Shown: positions 56,318 to 64,000 of the stretch, piece after piece
How the letters are laid out: every line of letters begins with the position of its first letter
How positions within the stretch are numbered: the stretch's first letter is position 1
DNA from: Duncaniella dubosii
GTDB taxonomy: Bacteria > Bacteroidota > Bacteroidia > Bacteroidales > Muribaculaceae
Direction: 5' to 3'
DNA: 64,000 bases
NCBI RefSeq assembly: GCF_004803915.1
Contig: NZ_CP039396.1
Coordinates: 1,488,001-1,552,000, forward strand
Notes under the pieces: generated by a model
What the model was told of the DNA's origin: nothing
The model's database searches: none
Seen by the model: only the letters and a program-made list of their open reading frames with translations
Made by a program: the position numbers and the translations under genes

Positions 56318-56380
56318 TCGGGGATATGTTAAAAAGCATAATAGGCTTGTTTTAACATTAATTATGGATTTGGCGTGGTT

Positions 56381-58558
56381 TTATTTGCCGCCGGGGATAT
56401 TGATGTCGCCTCCCTTTGCGGCTTCCTTGCGTGGAGCGAGTCCGCGCAGACGCAGGAGTGCATCGACTTTAGGCTCGTGTCCGCGGAAACGTTTAAACAA
56501 TGTCATCGGGTCTTCGCTGCCACCCATTTCAAGGATGTTTTCCTTGAATGACTTTGCTGTTGCCGGATCGAATACGCCTTTTTCGGTGAAGAGCTCGAAG
56601 CCGTCGGTGTCAAGGACTTCTGCCCACAGATAAGTGTAGTAGCCTGAGGCATATCCGTCGCCGCCGAAAATATGTTTGAAGTAGGGTGAACGGTAGCGGT
56701 AGGCTATCTGTGAGGGCATGTCGAGTTTGGCTGCCACCTGCTTTTCGAACTTGTCGATGTCGATATTTTCGCTGTCGGATGGATTGAGCGCGCCCCATTC
56801 GAGGTCGAGAAGTGCGGCTGTCACCCGTTCGGTGATTTCAAAGCCTTGGTTGTGGGTGGATGCTGCTTCAAGTTTCTTGATGAGGGATTCGGGGATGACC
56901 TCGCCTGTCTTGTAATGGAAGGCATATTCTTTCAGAAGTTCCGGTTCGAGAGCCCAGTGTTCGGTGATCTGTGATGGAAGCTCTACGAAATCGCGGTCAA
57001 CGTTTGTGCCTGCCTGACTGCGGAGCTTGGCTTTGGTCAGCATTCCGTGGAGACCGTGGCCGAATTCATGGAACATGGTCTGTACCTCATCAATCGTCAG
57101 TAGCGCCGGGGTGTCAGCTGTCGGACGGGTGAAGTTGCCGACGTTGTAGACGATGGGGCGGGCCGAAGTACCGTCGGCATCTTCAAACGCACCTCTGAAT
57201 TCGCTCATCCATGCGCCCTGACGCTTGGAGGGACGGGGGAAGTAGTCTGTCATGAATACAGCGACATGGTTGTTGTCCTTGTCCTTGACCTCATAGACAT
57301 TGACTTCGGGATTGTATTTGGGGGCGTCGGGGAGTTCGGTGAATGTCACCCCATAGAGTCGTTCGGCAAGGGTGAAAATGCCTTTGCGCACATTGTCGAC
57401 AGAGAAATATGCACTGACCTCGTTCTCGTCAAGGGCGTATTTCTTGCGTCGTACCTTTTCGGCATAGTAATAGTAGTCCCAAGGAGCAAGCTTGAATTTT
57501 TCGCCCGATTCATCAATGTAGGCTTGCATTTCCGAGACTTCTTCGGCCACTTTGTCTTTGGTCGGACTCCAGATCTGGAGAAGAAGGTTGCGGGCGGCTT
57601 CGGGTGTCTTGGCCATAACATTGTCGGTCATATATGACGCGAAATCATTGAAGCCGAGGAGACGGGCTTTTTTTGAACGTGCCTTGACGATGTTGCCGAT
57701 GACGGGACGGTTGTCGTAGGGGGCTTCGGAGGCAAGGTTCATATAGCCGTTATACATTTTTTCGCGCAGCGAACGGCTGTCGGCATATTTAAGCACCGGC
57801 AGACGGCTCGGGGCATGGAGGGTGAAAACCCACTGGCCTTGTTTGCCGCGTTTCGCAGCCTCTTCGGCAGCGGTGCTGACGATTCCGGCGGGAATGCCTT
57901 TGAGCTCAGCCGGATCGGTTACGACAAGCTCAAATTTGTTGGTCGATGCGAGAAGATTTTTATTGAACGAGAGGAAGAGCTGTGTAAGTTCGTTGTTCAG
58001 ATTCTTGAGCTCTTCTTTCTTTTCGGCTGAGAGCAACGCACCGTTGCGGGTGAAACTTTTATAGGAGAGTTCAACCGCGCGTTTCTGCGGGCCGTCGAGA
58101 TTCAGTTTGTCGCGGTTGTCGTAGAGATATTTGACACGCTTGAAAAGCTTGTCGTTCATCATGATTTCGTCGGAAGCGGCTGAAACCATCGGATATGCCT
58201 TCTCGGAAATGGCGAGCATGTGTTCGTTGTTGTCTGTTTCGTCGAGAGCACCGAAGACGAGCATTACCTTTTCGAGGAGCGCTCCGCTCTTTTCCATAGC
58301 AAGGATGGTGTTGTCGAATGTCGGAGTGGCCGGATTGTTGGCTATAGCCTCGATTTCGGCTTTTTTGTCGGCTATCCCTTTTTCGATTGCCGGGAGATAG
58401 TCGTCATAGGTGATTTTGTCGAAAGGTGGAATCCCGAATGGAGTCTCATAAGGCACCATGAACGGATTCTGACGAGTCTGAGCATTCATTTCTGTCGGAA
58501 AGCTAAGTGTCGCAGGGAGCAATACAGCTCCGAGAGCGGCGGTTAGAAATTTATTCAT
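56381..58558 (-). CDS. dcp: M3 family metallopeptidase (peptidyl-dipeptidase Dcp/oligopeptidase-like)
   Basis: A 725-residue zinc peptidase with the thimet motif MFHEFGHGLHGML in the C-terminal half and the following third-ligand glutamate region (DFVELPSQITEHWALE). An N-terminal hydrophobic stretch (FLTAALGAVLLPATLSFPTE) suggests export to the periplasm, where it would trim peptides. The FMVPYETPFGIPPFDKI start is typical of the Dcp subfamily. Length fits. It lies 78 bases after the nuclease-fold gene on the same strand. Confidence 0.92.
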   Translation of the reverse strand: MNKFLTAALGAVLLPATLSFPTEMNAQTRQNPFMVPYETPFGIPPFDKITYDDYLPAIEKGIADKKAEIEAIANNPATPTFDNTILAMEKSGALLEKVMLVFGALDETDNNEHMLAISEKAYPMVSAASDEIMMNDKLFKRVKYLYDNRDKLNLDGPQKRAVELSYKSFTRNGALLSAEKKEELKNLNNELTQLFLSFNKNLLASTNKFELVVTDPAELKGIPAGIVSTAAEEAAKRGKQGQWVFTLHAPSRLPVLKYADSRSLREKMYNGYMNLASEAPYDNRPVIGNIVKARSKKARLLGFNDFASYMTDNVMAKTPEAARNLLLQIWSPTKDKVAEEVSEMQAYIDESGEKFKLAPWDYYYYAEKVRRKKYALDENEVSAYFSVDNVRKGIFTLAERLYGVTFTELPDAPKYNPEVNVYEVKDKDNNHVAVFMTDYFPRPSKRQGAWMSEFRGAFEDADGTSARPIVYNVGNFTRPTADTPALLTIDEVQTMFHEFGHGLHGMLTKAKLRSQAGTNVDRDFVELPSQITEHWALEPELLKEYAFHYKTGEVIPESLIKKLEAASTHNQGFEITERVTAALLDLEWGALNPSDSENIDIDKFEKQVAAKLDMPSQIAYRYRSPYFKHIFGGDGYASGYYTYLWAEVLDTDGFELFTEKGVFDPATAKSFKENILEMGGSEDPMTLFKRFRGHEPKVDALLRLRGLAPRKEAAKGGDINIPGGK

Positions 58559-58636
58559 CGCAGGATATTATTAATGTGATAATCTTTTTCGTGGTATAAT
58601 ACATGGTAAGAGTCTGTAAGAAATCCGGCTTGGCTA

Positions 58637-59779
58637 TTATTTCACCGGATCAAATAAGAATGTGGCCAAAAGCGGGTTATGGTCGCTTGAGGAGATGTCG
58701 CCGCGTTCGATGTCTACAGCCTTGAACGGCCCTCGGTAGAGAATCTGGTCTATACGGAAGTAGAATTTATCGCCATGATATGTTATCGTAGGGCCGAAAG
58801 CTGCGTCGGCGTATGCGTCGTGCATGTCTTTGCCTTTGATTGTGCGCACGGCATAGCAATCAGGTATGTCATTGAAGTCTCCGGCAACAATGAACGGCCC
58901 TCCGATGGAGTCAACGATATTTCGTACTGTCCGGGCTTGTAATGTCCGTATTTTGAATGCTTCGGAAAGTTTGGTCAGAAGCTGGGATTTCACCTCCTTC
59001 AGCTCCCGTTTAAGCTCTGACTTTGTAGCGGGCATCTCAAGGGCTTCTTTATAGAGAGTCTTGTCCTCCGGTGTCAGTCCGATTGATTTTAGATGGACGT
59101 TGATGAGGTGGATTTCATGACCTTGTATGTTGAGTCTGAATCCGAGCATTGCCAATTTTGCTTTAGGATGTACCTCAAGCTCGATTTTTTCAAACGGATA
59201 TTTGGAAAGAAGAGCGTATTTAAGATCCAGATCAGTGTATTGATATGGATAGAGAGCAGAGAGTGAGTCAATCTGAGCCTCTTTGATTTTCCACGGGCCT
59301 TTTGTGTCAAGGACATCGTATTCCTGTAGGTTTACAATATCGGCATTTGTGGAAATAATATAATCGAGGGTCTCGTTTTTCTCCACTCCGAGATAATCTT
59401 CGCCACGGAAGTCCCAGAAATGAAGCACGTTGTATGTCAGAAACGTGAAAGAATCCTTTTTCTGTTGTTCGGTTAATGCCGGTTTCCAGAAGTGGAGCGG
59501 GGAGAATACGAGTATTGACGGAAGGGAAATGATCCATCCGGCGGCAATGACAAGGATGAGGCGTTTGTCGACCAGCAGGTTTACGACACATAGGACTATT
59601 CCGGCAAGGAGGAGGAGCGGGAGCACCATGGCAGCCATCGAGGCAATGACTCTTTCTTCTGGATTGAACGTTCCGCCGTAAGCCGAGAACACAGTGAGCA
59701 TTGCCACGGCCAGATTCAGGCCGACGCCAAGCGCAAGAATTGTTGATTTTATCGGTTTGTGTGGGGTGGGAAAATTCAT
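58637..59779 (-). CDS. Endonuclease/exonuclease/phosphatase-fold membrane protein
   Basis: A 380-residue protein with three N-terminal hydrophobic helices (to about residue 95) and a C-terminal EEP domain. Active-site motifs are visible: TYNVLHF, NLQEYDV (metal glutamate), INVHLKS, VAGDFNDIP and SSDHNPLLA (catalytic DH). The enzyme domain probably faces the periplasm. Substrates of this family include nucleic acids, phospholipids and inositol phosphates; which applies here is unknown. Its ATG overlaps the upstream rhomboid stop by four bases (ATGA), so translation is coupled. Confidence 0.88.
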   Translation of the reverse strand: MNFPTPHKPIKSTILALGVGLNLAVAMLTVFSAYGGTFNPEERVIASMAAMVLPLLLLAGIVLCVVNLLVDKRLILVIAAGWIISLPSILVFSPLHFWKPALTEQQKKDSFTFLTYNVLHFWDFRGEDYLGVEKNETLDYIISTNADIVNLQEYDVLDTKGPWKIKEAQIDSLSALYPYQYTDLDLKYALLSKYPFEKIELEVHPKAKLAMLGFRLNIQGHEIHLINVHLKSIGLTPEDKTLYKEALEMPATKSELKRELKEVKSQLLTKLSEAFKIRTLQARTVRNIVDSIGGPFIVAGDFNDIPDCYAVRTIKGKDMHDAYADAAFGPTITYHGDKFYFRIDQILYRGPFKAVDIERGDISSSDHNPLLATFLFDPVK

Positions 59780-60729
59780 TTTATCTTTCGGCTTACATCG
59801 AAAAGTCTCTGTCGTTCCTGAGGCGTAAGGGCGGAATAGCCTGATTTTTTTATTTTATCGAGGATCGCGTCGAGGACTTCACGGTCATTGTCGTCGCATG
59901 TCGGATTTTTACCATAAGGGGGTGGGGTGGAGGATGCCCCATATTGTCGGCCGGATGCCTGTTTTTGGCCGGGTGTTCCGGTTTTGTGAGAGAAACTGCC
60001 CCAGATTGTCGATGCGAATCTGTTCCAGAGATTTGCCATGCGGTCAAACGCCCGGTTGAACGGCCCTGTTATGTCATGTCCTCGTTTCAGCCGTAAGGCG
60101 TATATTGCACCTGTCAGCACTCCTCCGATATGGGCTATCTCACCTCCGGCATTGCTCCCGGTCACTCCTATCAGCACAAGAGCGATAGTGGCTATGGCAA
60201 TCCATTTTAGAGATATGGACCCGATGAAGAGAAGGTGCATCCTGAAGTCGGGCATTAATATGGCTGTTGCTGTGACAATAGCTATTACAGAGGCTGAAGA
60301 GCCGATCAGCATTGCATTGTGGAAAGCAAACACGGGCATGACGGCATAGCTCACAAGAAACAGCAGAGCGCCTCCAAGACCTCCAAGTATATAGAGGGCG
60401 AAAAGCTGACGTTGGGTGGCTACCATCATGAACAATGTCCCGAACCAGTAGAGCCATAACAGATTGAACAGGATGTGGAGCACGTCATATTGCGCAAACA
60501 TATATGTCACTATCGTCCACGGGCGTGTGGCAAGTGTCGTAGGGTTGCTCGGCAGCTGAACGTAGCTCATAATGGTGTTTATGAAGTCAGGGCAGCCGGC
60601 AAACATGCAGACTATCGCCGCCACTCGCAGCAATATGAATATGCCGATATTGATCCAGATAATCTTCATCAGCATGGTTGAGCCGTCAAACGAACGGCGC
60701 ATTTGCCTTATCGTATCAGTAACTCCCAT
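59776..60729 (-). CDS. Rhomboid-family intramembrane serine protease, copy with C-terminal extension
   Basis: A 317-residue membrane protein with six or so helices. The catalytic serine motif is GSSASV and the histidine is in HIGGVLTGAIYAL. An N-terminal cytosolic helix precedes the first span, and a polar C-terminal tail of about 85 residues (SFSHKTGTPGQKQASGRQYG) ends in a short helical DALTPQE-like segment (SALTPQERQRLFDVSRKIK). Rhomboids cut membrane-anchored substrates; none is known here. It overlaps the upstream rhomboid gene by 14 bases. Confidence 0.87.
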   Translation of the reverse strand: MGVTDTIRQMRRSFDGSTMLMKIIWINIGIFILLRVAAIVCMFAGCPDFINTIMSYVQLPSNPTTLATRPWTIVTYMFAQYDVLHILFNLLWLYWFGTLFMMVATQRQLFALYILGGLGGALLFLVSYAVMPVFAFHNAMLIGSSASVIAIVTATAILMPDFRMHLLFIGSISLKWIAIATIALVLIGVTGSNAGGEIAHIGGVLTGAIYALRLKRGHDITGPFNRAFDRMANLWNRFASTIWGSFSHKTGTPGQKQASGRQYGASSTPPPYGKNPTCDDNDREVLDAILDKIKKSGYSALTPQERQRLFDVSRKIK

Positions 60730-61480
60730 GGAAAGTGCCTTTCTTTTTCCAATAGAGGATTATGAGAAATCCGAAAATCATGCCTCCGAGGTGAGCGAAA
60801 TGCGCGATGCCGTCTGCTTTTCCGGCTGCCTCGCTCAGGCCGATGAGAATTTCCACCGCGCCCATGCCGATAACCATCCACTTTGCCTTTATCGGTACAG
60901 GGATAAAGAACATATAGAGCGGTGCGTTTGGATAAAGCATGCCGAATGCAAGCAATATGCCATAGACTGCACCTGATGCTCCGATGGTCACGAACATGTT
61001 GAGGTTTTGGGCAATAGCGGTTTTCCCGTCGGGTGTCGACATAAGGTGTCGGATATATTCGCGTGCTTCTGGAAAGTCAATGGCATTGTATTTGGCGAGC
61101 AGCCCTACCATGGTGTCCTCCCATGTAAGCGCCCATACAAGTTCCTGAACAAGAGCTGCGCCGACTCCGCATGACACATAATAGAACAGGAAGCGTGCGC
61201 TGCCAAGGGTGCGTTCGAGTGTCATGCCAAACATCCAGAGAGAGAACATATTGAAAAATATGTGTGCGAAGCTCTGGGTGGAGTGCATGAACATATATGT
61301 TATGAGCTGTGCGGGATTGAAGTCGGAGGCAAGAAAATAGTGTAGACCTCCGAAATTTTCAAGACCAGTGCCGAGACGTCCCGGCAAAACGAACATCGCC
61401 AGCCAGACTATCAGGTTTATGATAATCAAGTTTTTTGTGACAGGCGGTATCTGCGAAAAAAATGATGATCCGTTGTGCAT
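60716..61480 (-). CDS. Rhomboid-family intramembrane serine protease
   Basis: A 254-residue protein with the catalytic GASGAVYGILLAF and the histidine in HFAHLGGMIFGFLI. The HSTQSFAHIFFNMFSLWMFG segment is the usual helix 2 rhomboid motif. The open frame extends to 61570, but ATG 61480 is favoured because the -7 box lies only 6 bases upstream of it, giving a leaderless mRNA. It heads an overlapping three-gene set: rhomboid, rhomboid, EEP protein. Confidence 0.88.
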   Translation of the reverse strand: MHNGSSFFSQIPPVTKNLIIINLIVWLAMFVLPGRLGTGLENFGGLHYFLASDFNPAQLITYMFMHSTQSFAHIFFNMFSLWMFGMTLERTLGSARFLFYYVSCGVGAALVQELVWALTWEDTMVGLLAKYNAIDFPEAREYIRHLMSTPDGKTAIAQNLNMFVTIGASGAVYGILLAFGMLYPNAPLYMFFIPVPIKAKWMVIGMGAVEILIGLSEAAGKADGIAHFAHLGGMIFGFLIILYWKKKGTFHGSY

Positions 61481-61485
61481 AAGTG

Positions 61486-61493
61486 CAAATTTA
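61486..61493 (-). promoter_or_regulatory. -7 promoter box (TAAATTTG) for the rhomboid operon
   Basis: Minus-strand TAAATTTG; the predicted start coincides with the ATG at 61480. Confidence 0.55.
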
Positions 61494-61628
61494 CGAAATC
61501 CGCATCGAAAAAACCTTGTGCGGACAATTAAAATTGATTCTCTCTGAACATATAACGGATGAAAGAGCAAAAAATGGGGAACTAACCATGTGATTAAATA
61601 AATTTAACACAATATTAGTGTCTGAAAT

Positions 61629-61659
61629 TTTGTGATTAATGAAAAACTTCCTACCTTTG
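61629..61659 (+). promoter_or_regulatory. Promoter of tRNA-fMet (TTTG, 19 bases, TACCTTTG)
   Basis: TTTG at 61629-61632 and TACCTTTG at 61652-61659. The predicted start near 61665 is 12 bases before the tRNA. Confidence 0.75.
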
Positions 61660-61676
61660 CACCACGAAAATGACAT

Positions 61677-61748
<72 letters not shown>

Positions 61749-61752
61749 CTAA

Positions 61753-61791
61753 AAACGACATTCGAATAAATCGGGTGTCGTTTATTTTTTT
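61753..61791 (+). terminator. Terminator after tRNA-fMet
   Basis: AAACGACA (61753-61760) pairs with TGTCGTTT (61776-61783), then ATTTTTTT. Confidence 0.85.
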
Positions 61792-61875
61792 ATTCCTCTC
61801 ACGTCCCCAAATCTATAGCTATGGGCGCAAGGTCAGGGCGGCAGGAGCGTGCTTCTTAACAGAAGTGTCGTCAGG

Positions 61876-62463
61876 TCATACAGGGATCACCTTGTCTGAT
61901 TCATCAATCTCACGGCGGACGAGGCATGGATTTCCTGTGGCGAGTGTGAATGGCGGCAGACTCCGGGTCACGACACTTCCTGCGCCAATGACACATCCGT
62001 CGCCGATTGTGACACCGGGCAGGATGACTACGTTTGCTCCAAGCCAGACATTGTTGCCGATTGTGACAGGTAGGGCACGCATGATTCCGGTGTTTCGCTG
62101 CTCGGGCAACAGGGCATGGTTGATTGTGTAGATGCCGCAGTTTGGCCCGATAAATACGTTGTCTCCGATTGTTACCATTGCTTCGTCAAGTATGGTGAGA
62201 TTGAAATTGGCTACAAAGTTCTTGCCGATTGTTATATGTTTCCCAAAATCGCAGTGAAATGGCGAATGTATGGTAAACGGTTCTTCGATTTTGCCGAACA
62301 AGGCTTTTATGATATGTGCCCGCTCCTTTTCTCTACGAGGCGACAGAGCGTTTAGCTCGAAACACCGTTCTTCGGTCTCAAGAAGCATCCGGCGAATCTC
62401 TTCGCCAAAGCCATACACCCACATTCCGGCCTGTAAATTTCCGATAGTCTCGTTGACATCCAT
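61876..62463 (-). CDS. Sugar O-acetyltransferase (maltose/galactoside acetyltransferase family)
   Basis: A 195-residue left-handed beta-helix enzyme. The N-terminal MDVNETIGNLQAGMWVYGFG resembles the Maa/LacA entry helix domain, followed by hexapeptide repeats (ITIGKNFVANFNLTILDEAM, VTIGNNVWLGANVVILPGVT). The catalytic histidine is in TINHALLPEQRN. It transfers acetyl from acetyl-CoA to a sugar hydroxyl. The open frame extends to 62532; ATG 62463 is chosen for homology and its leader of about 33 bases. Confidence 0.9.
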   Translation of the reverse strand: MDVNETIGNLQAGMWVYGFGEEIRRMLLETEERCFELNALSPRREKERAHIIKALFGKIEEPFTIHSPFHCDFGKHITIGKNFVANFNLTILDEAMVTIGDNVFIGPNCGIYTINHALLPEQRNTGIMRALPVTIGNNVWLGANVVILPGVTIGDGCVIGAGSVVTRSLPPFTLATGNPCLVRREIDESDKVIPV

Positions 62464-62501
62464 AGAAACAAGTTTAAAAAGACTCTTAGAAATATTTTCT
62501 G

Positions 62502-62509
62502 CAAATATA
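62502..62509 (-). promoter_or_regulatory. -7 promoter box (TATATTTG) for the O-acetyltransferase
   Basis: Minus-strand TATATTTG, leader about 33 bases to 62463. Confidence 0.58.
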
Positions 62510-62586
62510 GGCAGTATCTGATGAAAAATCATCGTGGCAGCCGGATAAATGCTCCAGCAAATTGCAGGAAATCGGTTGGAAATATA

Positions 62587-62594
62587 TATTTTTG
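62587..62594 (+). promoter_or_regulatory. -7 promoter box (TATTTTTG) for the GNAT gene
   Basis: TATTTTTG; predicted leader about 23 bases to the ATG at 62623. Confidence 0.55.
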
Positions 62595-62622
62595 TGAATC
62601 TTAACTTTACAATAGTATTATT

Positions 62623-63111
62623 ATGCTGAGTGTGCGTCCATCACGAATTGCCGATATTGAGGATATAATGGCTGTTTATAGCCATGCAAAGAATTTCATG
62701 GCCGAGTGCGGTAACGCAGGCCAATGGATCAACGGCTATCCCCGGCGCAGCCTGATCGAGTCGGATATTGAAAATGGCTACAGTCATGTGGTGATGACTG
62801 AAGACGGGTGTCTTGCCGGGGTTTTCTGCCTGATAATCGGTCCGGATCCGACATATAGTGTGATTGATGGGGCTTGGCTTGATGATTCGGCCTACGGTAC
62901 GATTCATCGTATAGCGTCGTCGGGCATCGAAAAAGGAGTGGCGGATTGTTGTCTCGCTTTCTGCCTGTCAAAAATAGGCAATATAAGGATTGACACTCAT
63001 ACGGACAACGTGCCGATGAGGAGATGGATTTTAAAGTCTTCGTTTGTGTTTTGCGGAATCATTCATACACATGACGGTTCGCCGAGGCTCGCATTTCAGT
63101 TGAAGAAATAA
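62623..63111 (+). CDS. GNAT-family N-acetyltransferase
   Basis: A 162-residue GNAT-fold protein: N-terminal VRPSRIADIEDIMAVYSHAK, a central beta-sheet (SHVVMTEDGCLAGVFCLIIG) and a late NIRIDTHTDNVPMRRWILKS motif, where such enzymes bind acetyl-CoA and end the fold. The usual QxxGxG/A loop is weak (IASSGIEKGVADC). Substrate unknown. It is a single gene, divergent from the O-acetyltransferase. Confidence 0.8.
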   Translation: MLSVRPSRIADIEDIMAVYSHAKNFMAECGNAGQWINGYPRRSLIESDIENGYSHVVMTEDGCLAGVFCLIIGPDPTYSVIDGAWLDDSAYGTIHRIASSGIEKGVADCCLAFCLSKIGNIRIDTHTDNVPMRRWILKSSFVFCGIIHTHDGSPRLAFQLKK

Positions 63112-63601
63112 ATCATGACTGACGGATGTGCCTTTGACTTAATCTGTTTTTTAGAATTTTTTCAAAAAAGTCTTTTGGGGGGTTGAGTTTTTGGGATGTT
63201 GTGTGTCTTTGTTATAGTAACTATTCATCGAATCGGCAAAGTAAATGGTGTTAATAATCAGAGATTTATAAAATATATTTTTATGAGACCAACGAAAAAA
63301 CATCAATTTTCTGCGATTCATGAAATTGGCGCTTTAGTAAGCATCTGAAAATCAAGAAAGGTTTTCGCTGAATAGTTACGGACTAATGGCGATGTGTTAA
63401 AGGTTTGAAATTTAGTGATGGGAAAGCCGTAAATTAAGATATTTTCATTAATTTTACACCGCTTGTTTGCAATAGCGCTGGCAATCGTGTTTAATTGTCA
63501 GATGGTGCGAACTTTAGTCATGACCAATTGTTAAATTTATAAGCGTAAGTTTTGAGTAGCTACGCATGAATTAAAAATTTAACGTTTTAAACTATACAGC
63601 T
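63112..63601. other. Intergenic region before the small membrane protein
   Basis: 490 AT-rich bases with no gene seen. A near-match to a -7 box (TAATTTTA, 63449-63456) is the only promoter-like string noticed. A long leader or a small RNA is possible but not supported. Confidence 0.4.
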
Positions 63602-63853
63602 ATGAGTGCTCAACGAAATTCTTCCGGAACGCCGGCCGCAATGCGCAATATCTTCGGCATCATAATGATTATCATTTATGTAGGAGTAGGTATCCTATTC
63701 TTCTGTGGCTTTTTTGATATACTCTTTCCCAGCTGGGGCTGGATGCGTTGGGTTGCCGGCGGTCTGTTTACAGCTTATGGTCTATGGCGTGCCTACAGAC
63801 AGTTTAAGGGTATCGAACCCGGCTATGGCAACGACCGGGATATGATTGAATAA
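63602..63853 (+). CDS. Small conserved-looking membrane protein
   Basis: An 83-residue protein with two hydrophobic segments (MRNIFGIIMIIIYVGVGILF and WVAGGLFTAYGLWRAY) and a charged C-terminus (GYGNDRDMIE). I do not recognise its family. It lies 19 bases before a lipoprotein gene, so the two are probably co-transcribed. In Bacteroidales a similar small membrane protein often sits between energy-transduction genes and a PstS-like lipoprotein, which is a guess from gene order. Confidence 0.7.
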   Translation: MSAQRNSSGTPAAMRNIFGIIMIIIYVGVGILFFCGFFDILFPSWGWMRWVAGGLFTAYGLWRAYRQFKGIEPGYGNDRDMIE

Positions 63854-63872
63854 CGGATAATACATTATTATA

Positions 63873-64000
63873 ATGACAACAGCATTGAAAAGCATAGCCG
63901 CTGTCGCAGCGTTCGCACTTCTTGCCCTTCTTAGCGGATGTGGCAAAAAGTCGTCGTCGATGCAGCCATTGCCATTGGCCAAGGTTGCATGTGACGAATC
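63873..64000 (+). CDS. Lipoprotein, possible PstS-like substrate-binding protein (partial)
   Basis: Only the first 42 residues are in the window. They form a lipoprotein signal (IAAVAAFALLALLSGC) followed by GKKSSSMQPLPLAKVACDES. The function cannot be read from this part; the PstS suggestion rests on gene order alone. The gene continues past the right edge. Confidence 0.6.
   Translation, partial: MTTALKSIAAVAAFALLALLSGCGKKSSSMQPLPLAKVACDE

Larger units (their letters stand above)
55887..56380. other. Intergenic region, sigma-factor promoter and two hairpins
   Basis: 494 bases. It has the sigma promoter (55996-56003), a hairpin at 56125-56154 (AATCCGGCTACT paired with AGTGGCCGGATT) and the M3 peptidase terminator (56287-56317). 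The rest is AT-rich with no gene seen. Confidence 0.55.

Overview
The window is a piece of a Bacteroidales chromosome, most likely from the Muribaculaceae or a close relative. The evidence is the Bacteroidota promoter signature (a TAnnTTTG -7 box, often with TTTG about 20 bases upstream), the general lack of Shine-Dalgarno sequences, a SusC/SusD pair, and an arginine operon with an N-succinylornithine-type transcarbamylase. The tRNA-tuf-tRNA-secE-nusG-rplKAJL-rpoBC cluster also follows the usual order for the group. The family-level placement is inference.

Layout. 1-5.5 kb (minus): a transporter, bifunctional nuclease, mnmA, DoxX and thioredoxin-like lipid-envelope genes, then an M16 peptidase. 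5.7-8.3 kb (plus): valS. 8.4-8.9 kb (minus): ferritin. 9.0-17.4 kb (minus): a complete arginine operon read as GNAT acyltransferase, argG, argC, argD, argF', argB, deacylase, argH. 17.6-24.1 kb (minus): a histidine phosphatase followed by susC and susD. 24.4-30.6 kb (minus): a large TPR protein, an outer-membrane barrel and a GH28 pectinase. 30.8-32.1 kb (plus): an acetylxylan-esterase-like hydrolase. 32.4-45.9 kb (plus): four tRNAs, tuf, tRNA-Trp, secE, nusG, four ribosomal proteins, rpoB and rpoC. 46.2-53.7 kb (plus): an accessory stretch with a WYL regulator behind large palindromes, a cation/proton antiporter, a TPR-membrane-HTH lipoprotein, and two tandem proteins that read as cholesterol-dependent-cytolysin-like (CDCL) pore formers. 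53.9-54.1 kb: the SRP RNA gene. 54.2-61.5 kb (minus): a porin, an ECF sigma factor, an M3 peptidase, a nuclease-fold protein and two rhomboid proteases. 61.7-64 kb: initiator tRNA, two acetyltransferases, a small membrane protein and the start of a lipoprotein gene.

The most interesting locus is the tandem CDCL pair at 51.5-53.7 kb. One copy has an ordinary signal peptide and the other a lipoprotein signal, and neither has the membrane-recognition domain 4 of classical cytolysins. The first copy is visibly AT-rich and carries one of six apparent single-base deletions in the window. The others are in valS, rplK, rpoC and (twice) the antiporter. Because three of those genes are essential, I read the deletions as residual sequence errors and describe each gene as one interrupted CDS.

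All assignments come from reading the sequence and translations by eye, without database searches. Promoters and terminators are pattern calls.
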